A stretch of 64,000 nt of DNA, taken from Ruminococcus flavefaciens. Lineage in GTDB: Bacteria; Bacillota; Clostridia; Oscillospirales; Ruminococcaceae. Positions 58,850 through 64,000 of the stretch are shown here, one piece after another (the first letter of the stretch is position 1; each line of letters opens with the position of its first letter). The notes beneath the pieces were generated by a model that was given only the letters and a program-made list of their open reading frames with translations, did no database searches and was not told where the DNA came from. The DNA lies in NCBI RefSeq assembly GCF_900143025.1, contig NZ_FRCT01000006.1, forward strand, positions 216,557 to 280,556. Direction: 5' to 3'. Both the position numbers and the translations under genes were made by a program.

Positions 58850-59710
58850 ATGGCAACATTCTATAATCAGGCGACTCTTTCCTACAACGGAACAGTTGCA
58901 AGCTCAAATATAACAGCAGGCGAGATACTGGAGGTGCTTTCTGTATCAAAGAATGCAGTTTCAGAAACCTATTCCCAGAACAGCGACAATGTTTATATGA
59001 TAAGCATTGTCAATACAGGTTCGAGCTGTTATAACGGGCTTACAGTCACAGATAATTTAGGTGAGTATACCTTTGGCGAAACAGGTACTACAGCAGTGCC
59101 CCTCAGCTACAGAGAGGGATCTCTCAGTTATTATGTAAACGGCGTACAGCAGGCTGCACCTGCTGTGACAGCACTTTCACCCCTTACAGTCACAGGTATA
59201 AACGTACCCGCAGGCGGCAATGCTATGCTGGTATATTCAGCAGATACGAACGGCTTTGCACCTCTTGGTGCAGACGGCGAGATAGTGAATACAGTCACAG
59301 TAAGCGGTGCAGGTTTTGAGCCTGTTACAGCCTCAGATACTATTTCCTATGCAGAGGGTATAGACCTTGCTATAAGCAAGTCGCTCAGTCCTGCGGCTGT
59401 TGAGGAGAACGGCGAGGTGACCTATACTTTTGTTATCCAGAATTTCGGTACAGCTCCCGCAGAGGCTGTTGACAACGTAATATTCAGCGATGCTTTCACA
59501 CCTGTGCTCAGCGGACTCACAGCAGAGTTCAACGGTACAGCATGGGTATCGGGTACAAATTATGCTTATGACCCTGATACAGGAGTATTCACAAGTCTTG
59601 ACGGTCAGGTGACAGTGCCTGCCGCACAGTTCACACAGGACGAAACAACAGGCGAGTGGACGATACAGGCAGGTGTGAGCACACTTATTATAAAGGGCAG
59701 ACTTGCGTGA
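58850..59710 (+). CDS. DUF11-like repeat protein without signal peptide
   Basis: A 286-residue protein beginning MATFYNQATLSYNGTVASSN. It has two beta-sandwich regions: ~40-150 (VYMISIVNTGSSCYNGLTVT) and ~185-285 (LAISKSLSPAAVEENGEVTY, FVIQNFGTAPAEAV), the latter matching the DUF11 / conserved-repeat pattern. Such NQATLSYNG proteins occur in spore-forming Firmicutes and always lack a signal. A spore-surface role would fit the neighbouring PdaA-like and M50 genes but is inference. Start ATG 58850 follows TATGGAGGAAA; upstream in-frame codons overlap hairpin sequence. Composition is Ala/Thr/Val-rich with few charges. Confidence 0.75.
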   Translation: MATFYNQATLSYNGTVASSNITAGEILEVLSVSKNAVSETYSQNSDNVYMISIVNTGSSCYNGLTVTDNLGEYTFGETGTTAVPLSYREGSLSYYVNGVQQAAPAVTALSPLTVTGINVPAGGNAMLVYSADTNGFAPLGADGEIVNTVTVSGAGFEPVTASDTISYAEGIDLAISKSLSPAAVEENGEVTYTFVIQNFGTAPAEAVDNVIFSDAFTPVLSGLTAEFNGTAWVSGTNYAYDPDTGVFTSLDGQVTVPAAQFTQDETTGEWTIQAGVSTLIIKGRLA

Positions 59711-59746
59711 TTTAGGCTTTAGCCGTTAGGAGTAACGCCATGCAAA

Positions 59747-59777
59747 ATGGGGACACGAATGTGTCCCCATAATTTTT
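59747..59777. terminator. Intrinsic terminator after the DUF11-like gene
   Basis: ATGGGGACAC (59747-59756), loop GAAT, GTGTCCCCAT (59761-59770), then AATTTTTAT. It separates convergent genes. Confidence 0.87.
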
Positions 59778-60510
59778 ATACCGTAAAGCCTTTGGCGCGG
59801 AAATTGTCTATAAGGTCGCCGAGTATTTCGGCATTTGTAGCAGATACCGAGTGAAGCAGGAGTATCTCTCCTCCGTGAGCCATGTCCGTGAGCTTTTTCA
59901 GCCCCTCGGCAGGGTCAGGCTGAGCATTTGTGTTCCAGTCCACATAGGCACTGCTCCAGAAAAGGGATATATAGCCGCATTTCTTGGCGATCTCGAGAGC
60001 GTGTTCTGAGTATTCTCCGCACGGACAGCGGAAATACTGCATCTGATAGCCGTAGTTATCAAGAACATAGTCATGGAGCGACATTATCTCTTCCCTTGCA
60101 TTCTCATCGGAAAGGGTCGGCAGACTTGCATGAGTCATGCCGTGGTTACCGATGATATGCCCCTCGTCTATCATACGCTTTACAAGTGCGTTCTCGGTTT
60201 TGGCATAGGAACCCGTCAGGAAAAATATCGCCTGAACGTTTTTTTCCTTGAGTGTGTCAAGTATCTTCGCGGTATAGCCATTTTCATAGCCCTGATCAAA
60301 GGTGATGATTATTCTTTTCTCGTCCTCCGACAGGGCGAAGGCATCAAGGTCGCCAAATCGGCTGTTGAACTGTACTGCGCCGAGCGGACGGTTCTTTTCG
60401 TCAACAGCCGTTCCCTGACCGTAGCCGATTTTTGTGGTATCAGCAGCCACAACGGCTGTGCAAGGCATAACGGCTGCGGTAAGCAGTGCAGCAGGAATAT
60501 TTATCTTCAT
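59776..60510 (-). CDS. PdaA-like polysaccharide deacetylase
   Basis: A 244-residue exported NodB-homology deacetylase. Signal peptide MKINIPAALLTAAVMPCTAV (ends ~22). Catalytic motifs: TFDQGYENGY at ~62 (the D/GYE form typical of PdaA, in place of TFDDG), metal ligands in GNHGMTHASL (~110), RCPCGEYS (~148) and the C-terminal LLHSVS (~222). PdaA removes acetyl from muramic acid during muramic-delta-lactam formation in the spore cortex, so a sporulation role is likely. Start ATG 60510 follows AGAGGT; the open frame upstream would put 35 charged residues before the signal. Confidence 0.88.
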   Translation of the reverse strand: MKINIPAALLTAAVMPCTAVVAADTTKIGYGQGTAVDEKNRPLGAVQFNSRFGDLDAFALSEDEKRIIITFDQGYENGYTAKILDTLKEKNVQAIFFLTGSYAKTENALVKRMIDEGHIIGNHGMTHASLPTLSDENAREEIMSLHDYVLDNYGYQMQYFRCPCGEYSEHALEIAKKCGYISLFWSSAYVDWNTNAQPDPAEGLKKLTDMAHGGEILLLHSVSATNAEILGDLIDNFRAKGFTV

Positions 60511-60636
60511 TTTTTGTACCTCTGATTTGATAGCGGATAATTCCGCAAGACTATTATATACTTCATTTTCAGAAAAAAACGTGGATTTTTTTGCATTTTT
60601 TCTGTTTTTACGCATATTTTTTACAGAGGTGATATT

Positions 60637-60903
60637 ATGGAAAATGAAGAAACAGCAGAGCAGGGGACTACCGAGGAACTTCTTGATACATATGAAAGGA
60701 AGCGAAAGAATAAAGCCGATGACGTTATAGCTACACAGGCTGTACTATGCATACTTTTAGCGGTATTGTTCTGCTGCGGAAGGTATTTCTGTCCCGAGGT
60801 CACAGAAGCGATTTTCGGCAGATTAAAGAGCCTTACAGCCGACAGCAGCTGTGTTATTGTAAATCCCATAGACCTTGTGAGGGAGCTTCTTGATAAGCAT
60901 TAG
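60637..60903 (+). CDS. Small single-pass membrane protein preceding the M50 protease
   Basis: An 88-residue protein: acidic/basic N-terminus (ENEETAEQGTTEELLDTYERK), one transmembrane helix (AVLCILLAVLFCCGRYF, ~35-52) and a short extracytoplasmic tail. It overlaps the M50 gene by 14 bp. In B. subtilis spoIVFB is preceded by spoIVFA, which anchors and inhibits the protease. This protein is far shorter than SpoIVFA and no LytM domain is seen, so an analogous role is only a positional guess. AGAGGTGATATT precedes ATG 60637. Confidence 0.7.
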   Translation: MENEETAEQGTTEELLDTYERKRKNKADDVIATQAVLCILLAVLFCCGRYFCPEVTEAIFGRLKSLTADSSCVIVNPIDLVRELLDKH

Positions 60904-61468
60904 GATAGGCGGAGCACCTGTGCGCATACATTTTTCCTTTCTGGTATTCAATGCGCTTATTTTTCTTATGCGAAGCAGCGGACTAATACTCAGCTTCTAC
61001 GCTGTGTGTATTCTGCATGAGGCAGGACATCTGGCAGCTTTAAGGCTTGTGGGCGGAAGTATATCAGGCGTAGACGTAAGCGGTGCAGGCATAGTCATAG
61101 GCACGCGAAAAGGCGGCAGAGCCGCTGCAAAGAGCAGTCTTTTCGTACTGCTTGCAGGACCTGCCGCCAATATTGTTTGTTATGCGCTTCTGCGGATATT
61201 GGGATATAACGGGATTTTTTCACAGCTTAACCTCATGGCTGCCGTTTACAATATGCTGCCATATCAGAGCCTTGACGGCGGAGCAATAATATCGCTGTTT
61301 GCCGTGGGGACTGTCAGTGAAAGAGCTGTCATGCATATCCTCAATACCGTTAAACTGCTTATGATAGCTATTTCAGCAGCTGTTGTATATTTTTTCGGAC
61401 GAGAAGCGTTTCCGCTTCTTGCCGCAGCCATAGCATTGTTTGCAGGTGATATCAAAGACCTGCGTTAG
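60890..61468 (+). CDS. SpoIVFB-like M50 intramembrane metalloprotease
   Basis: A 192-residue site-2-type protease. The zinc motif HEAGH is at ~44 within the first helices. The second ligand region is YNMLPYQSLDGG at ~120, the N-x2-P-x4-DG signature. About five to six hydrophobic helices. Start is TTG 60890 behind GAGGGAG, overlapping the preceding gene. SpoIVFB activates pro-sigma-K in the mother cell; short M50 proteins of this size in Clostridia are assigned to it, though substrate must be confirmed. It converges on the alcohol dehydrogenase gene, overlapping its end by 17 bp. Confidence 0.85.
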   Translation: MISIRIGGAPVRIHFSFLVFNALIFLMRSSGLILSFYAVCILHEAGHLAALRLVGGSISGVDVSGAGIVIGTRKGGRAAAKSSLFVLLAGPAANIVCYALLRILGYNGIFSQLNLMAAVYNMLPYQSLDGGAIISLFAVGTVSERAVMHILNTVKLLMIAISAAVVYFFGREAFPLLAAAIALFAGDIKDLR

Positions 61469-62633
61469 CTGCAATACGGTAGATAGAAGCGATATCCTGA
61501 GCGGAAAGGTGAACGAAGCCGCCTGTTCTTCCGTCACCGATGCCGAATTTTCTGACAAGCTTGGGAATATCGTCCTCCTTTGCACCGAGCTGCTCGAAGT
61601 TTATAGGCATACCGATGCTGTGAAGGAAGCTTCTGAAGCAGGCAATGCCTTCGAGAGCTGTCTCGTCGGGGAATTCAAAGTTCATCTGGCAGCCCCATAC
61701 GCGTACAGCCATCTGAGCAAATCTCATAACATCGTGCTTGTATACGAATTCCATCCATGCAGGCATGATAACTGCAAGTCCTGCACCGTGAGCGCAGTCA
61801 TAAAGAGCGGAAAGCTCATGCTCGATAGCGTGGCTGTTCCAGTCCTGACTCCTTCCGACACCTACTATGTCGTTATGAGCCACAGTACCTGCCCACATTA
61901 TATTAGCACGGGCTTCGTAGTTGTCAGGCTGAGCGATAACACGGGGAGTCTCCTTTATCATGGTAAGAAGAACGGCTTCGCAGAGGCGGTCGGTTATCTC
62001 GACCTCACGGGTATTTGTGAAGTAACGCTCGAATACGTGAGCCATGATATCAGTAGCACCGCAGGCTGTCTGATAAGCCGGGAGCGAGCAGGTAAGCTCG
62101 GGATTGAGGATAGAGAAGCGCGGACGAAGCAGGTCTGAGCCCACATCACGCTTGAGACTGCCCTCCTCCTTTGTTACTACAGATGCGCCTGAGCCCTCAC
62201 TGCCAGCCGCAGCTATAGTGAGGACAGTACCGACGGGCAGAGCCTTTTCAACTGTCTTGCCTGTGCCGTAGAAGTCCCAGAAATCGCCGTCATAAGGTAC
62301 GCCAAGAGCGATAGCCTTAGAGGAGTCTATACATGAACCGCCGCCTACAGAAAGGATAAAATCAACGCCTTCGCTGCGGCATAATTCTATACCCTCATAA
62401 ATGAGAGTGTCACGGGGATTGGGCTTAACGCCGCCAAGCTCTGTATATGCGATGCCGCTTTCTTCAAGTGAAGCCTTTACGCGGTCAAGGAGTCCCGACC
62501 TTACAGCCGAGCCCGAACCGTAGTGTATAAGCACTTTTGTACCGCCGTATTTTTTCACCATTTCTCCTGCTTTTGCTTCTGAATCCCTTCCGAATATGAA
62601 CTCAGTAGGACTGTAAAACTGGAAATTTTCCAT
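61452..62633 (-). CDS. Iron-containing alcohol dehydrogenase (butanol dehydrogenase-like)
   Basis: A 393-residue group III dehydrogenase reducing aldehydes with NAD(P)H. The dinucleotide-binding GGGSCIDSSKAIAL is at ~95. Metal-binding histidines lie in the downstream helices: SHAIEHELSALYDCAHGAGLAVI (~268-290) includes two. The N-terminal ENFQFYSPTEFIFGRDSE matches the BDH/YqhD branch. In a fermentative Ruminococcus it would make ethanol or another alcohol. It lies 36 nt behind the epimerase gene on the same strand, so both share the promoter at 63740-63768. Start ATG with GGGAGGAATAACTCT. Confidence 0.93.
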   Translation of the reverse strand: MENFQFYSPTEFIFGRDSEAKAGEMVKKYGGTKVLIHYGSGSAVRSGLLDRVKASLEESGIAYTELGGVKPNPRDTLIYEGIELCRSEGVDFILSVGGGSCIDSSKAIALGVPYDGDFWDFYGTGKTVEKALPVGTVLTIAAAGSEGSGASVVTKEEGSLKRDVGSDLLRPRFSILNPELTCSLPAYQTACGATDIMAHVFERYFTNTREVEITDRLCEAVLLTMIKETPRVIAQPDNYEARANIMWAGTVAHNDIVGVGRSQDWNSHAIEHELSALYDCAHGAGLAVIMPAWMEFVYKHDVMRFAQMAVRVWGCQMNFEFPDETALEGIACFRSFLHSIGMPINFEQLGAKEDDIPKLVRKFGIGDGRTGGFVHLSAQDIASIYRIAANAGL

Positions 62634-62669
62634 AGAGTTATTCCTCCCTTTTAATAATGAATATATGTC

Positions 62670-63686
62670 TCAGTTTAAGAAATCTTTTTCTGCTTTTTGC
62701 ATAGCTGCCACTACTTTATCGCACCATTTATCGAATTCGGGGTCATCGACCTGACATTCCTTATGCTCAAGGATATATCTCACGGTAGCCCTGATGCCCT
62801 GATCCGCGCGTACTGTAGCCTTGAAATCGGGGACTGCCCGTTTTATTTTTGAGTTGTCGAATATGACTGTACAAGCCTTATCGCCCAGGAGAGTTCCCTC
62901 AAAATCGTAAGGACCTACAGCGTTGAGCCATTCTGAAGATACATGGCAGGCTTTCAGCTCAACACCAAGCTCATCGGCTATAATGGAGTATATCTGATCC
63001 CAGGTTACGCTCTCGTCTGAGGTAATGTGGAAAGCCTGACCGATAGCGTGGATATTGCCGATAAGTCCCACATAAGCCTTTGCAAAGTCGCTGTTGTGGG
63101 TGATAGTCCAGAGGGAAGAGCCGTCGCCGTGGATAATTACGGTTTTGCCCTCCATGATACGCTTTACCACCTGCCAGCTGCCCTTATCGCCGTGGACTCC
63201 TAAAGGAACGGACCTCTCATCGTAGGTGTGGCTGGGACGTACTATAGTAATAGGGAAGCCGTTTTCGCGGTACTGCTTCATAAGGTACTCCTCACAGGCT
63301 ATCTTGTCTCTGGAATACTGCCAGTGGGGATTGGAAAGGGGCGTACTCTCAGTGATAACGGGGTCTGAAAGGGGCTTCTGATATGCGGAGGCAGAGCTTA
63401 TATATATGTACTGCTTTGTTCTGCCGCTGAAAAGGCGGAAGTCTCTTTCTGCCTGTGCAGGCACAAAGCCAATGAACTCGCCTACGCAGTCAAAGTTCAT
63501 ACCTTCAAGCTTTTTTGCGGTCTCAGCTTCGTCTGAAATATCGCACTGAATAGTCCTTACTCCCTCGGGGAGCTCCTGATTGCGTGAACCGCGGTTAAGT
63601 AGAATGACTTCATGTCCCTGTTTTGCAAGGAGCTTTGTTATCGCCATGCTGATAGTTCCTGTGCCGCCGATAAGTAGTATTTTAAT
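62670..63686 (-). CDS. NAD-dependent epimerase/dehydratase (extended SDR), apparent ATT start
   Basis: A 338-residue extended short-chain dehydrogenase. The Rossmann glycine motif KILLIGGTGTIS stands at the very N-terminus. Further: YISSASAYQKP (~110), the catalytic Tyr-x3-Lys as YSRDKIACEEYL (~140), and IVRPSHTYDERSVP (~165), all family-typical. The first ATG (63647) lies inside the glycine motif and would destroy NAD binding. The frame is closed by TGA upstream, and between that stop and the motif there are only AAA-ATT-ATT-AAA. ATT 63686-63684 gives the expected MKILLIGG start and lies 9 nt after AGAGG. Substrate is unknown; perhaps a sugar nucleotide. Confidence 0.8.
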   Translation of the reverse strand: MKILLIGGTGTISMAITKLLAKQGHEVILLNRGSRNQELPEGVRTIQCDISDEAETAKKLEGMNFDCVGEFIGFVPAQAERDFRLFSGRTKQYIYISSASAYQKPLSDPVITESTPLSNPHWQYSRDKIACEEYLMKQYRENGFPITIVRPSHTYDERSVPLGVHGDKGSWQVVKRIMEGKTVIIHGDGSSLWTITHNSDFAKAYVGLIGNIHAIGQAFHITSDESVTWDQIYSIIADELGVELKACHVSSEWLNAVGPYDFEGTLLGDKACTVIFDNSKIKRAVPDFKATVRADQGIRATVRYILEHKECQVDDPEFDKWCDKVVAAMQKAEKDFLN

Positions 63687-63739
63687 AATTTTTCACCTCT
63701 CTTTGTTATTTTTGTCTAATGCGCTCAAGTGTTGGAACT

Positions 63740-63768
63740 ATTATACCATAAATTTATTAAAAAAGCAA
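63740..63768 (-). promoter_or_regulatory. Promoter of the epimerase-alcohol dehydrogenase operon
   Basis: On the minus strand TTGCTT (63763-63768), 17-bp spacer, TATAAT (63740-63745), about 55 nt before the ATT start. Confidence 0.78.
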
Positions 63769-63847
63769 CCTTTTGCAAGATGAAAAGTATCAAATTTATT
63801 GTATATAATATAAATTCTTGCACTTAAAAATAAAAAATGCTAAAATA

Positions 63848-64000
63848 GTGTTACACATAGTGAAATGCTTGCGTTACTATAAGTGAAGAACAGATCTGAG
63901 CTTTCAAACAAACACAGTCTCTACGGACTGAAAAAAATTTTTTTGAAAAGTGTTACACTTGAAAAAAGCAATGCGTTACTATAAGTGAAAGACGGATCTG
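63848..64000 (+). repeat. 102-bp tandem repeat at the right edge (cut by window end)
   Basis: GTGTTACAC at 63848 and 63950, and TGCGTTACTATAAGTGAA at 63870 and 63972, both offset by 102 bp. One full unit and half of the next are visible. The unit has promoter-like spacing (TTACAC, ~14 nt, GCGTTACTAT). No gene is seen in 63687-64000. Confidence 0.85.

Noticed and set aside
61440..62138. 232-codon plus-strand ORF opposite the alcohol dehydrogenase gene
   Set aside because: Antisense to a well-supported enzyme gene; the overlap with the M50 gene's end is a simple tail-to-tail overlap.
62670..63647. ATG 63647 as the start of the epimerase
   Set aside because: It begins inside the NAD-binding glycine motif; the open frame and ribosome site lie further upstream.

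Overview
The window looks like a chromosomal stretch of a cellulolytic, spore-lineage Firmicute of the genus Ruminococcus or a close relative (R. albus / R. flavefaciens type). This is an inference from content. Two exported proteins carry type I dockerins, linkers are threonine-rich, three T-box leaders are present, sigma-A promoters are near-consensus with 17-bp spacers, spore-lineage genes occur (yabP, yabQ, a PdaA-like deacetylase, a SpoIVFB-like protease), and cell-surface lipoproteins and BspA-type leucine-rich repeats are common. No rRNA, tRNA, CRISPR array or prophage was seen. The one clear mobile element is an IS200-type insertion sequence.

Layout. 1-1.6 kb: end of rtcB, a GNAT acetyltransferase and a small basic protein. 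1.6-4.4 kb: ECF-like sigma factor, membrane anti-sigma candidate and a sortase-type wall protein. 4.4-8.9 kb: sbcD-sbcC. 9.1-12.9 kb: a repeat/leucine-rich-repeat protein and a DUF4353-like lipoprotein. 13.0-16.7 kb: T-box(Asn)-asnS-lipoprotein-asnA. 16.9-19.8 kb: M16C peptidase. 19.9-20.6 kb: IS200. 20.6-24.3 kb (minus): GntR/YtrA-ABC-permease-permease-CPBP operon with a readable promoter/operator. 24.4-29.0 kb (minus): T-box(Phe)-pheS-membrane protein-pheT. 29-35 kb: membrane and housekeeping genes, including a GT-C-like protein that appears to start with ATA, and a bifunctional NAD(P)HX repair enzyme. 35-39.6 kb: four tandem paralogous lipoproteins. 39.7-41.4 kb: yabP-yabQ-divIC-S1 protein. 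41.5-42.4 kb: amidohydrolase. 42.5-45.6 kb: three exported proteins with VYGPP-like motifs (two with dockerins, one lipoprotein) plus a radical SAM/SPASM enzyme. 45.7-49.3 kb (minus): rodA, comM and a membrane protein. 49.4-57.3 kb: a divergent deformylase, then T-box(Trp)-trpEG-chorismate mutase-trpBA-trpDCF. 57.3-63.7 kb: a G3E GTPase, a DUF11-like protein, a PdaA-like deacetylase, an M50 protease pair, an iron alcohol dehydrogenase and an epimerase that appears to start with ATT. The right edge enters a 102-bp tandem repeat.

The most interesting locus is 42.5-45.6 kb. A SPASM-type radical SAM enzyme is encoded 3 nt behind a dockerin protein, and all three upstream exported proteins carry repeats of a [VA]YGP motif (ten in total). 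The simplest reading is a peptide- or protein-modifying system whose products are exported and, for two of them, delivered to a cellulosome. A conserved element of about 70 nt in the leaders of both dockerin genes recurs 41 kb away in front of the ECF-like sigma factor. This suggests a shared regulon or a shared vestigial short ORF.

Amino-acid supply and charging are tied together by T-boxes. The Asn leader precedes both asparaginyl-tRNA synthetase and asparagine synthetase, the Phe leader precedes pheS/pheT, and the Trp leader precedes the whole tryptophan pathway. The trp genes stand in the non-canonical order E-G-(chorismate mutase)-B-A-D-C-F, with REP-like intergenic hairpins at the two junctions of the displaced block.
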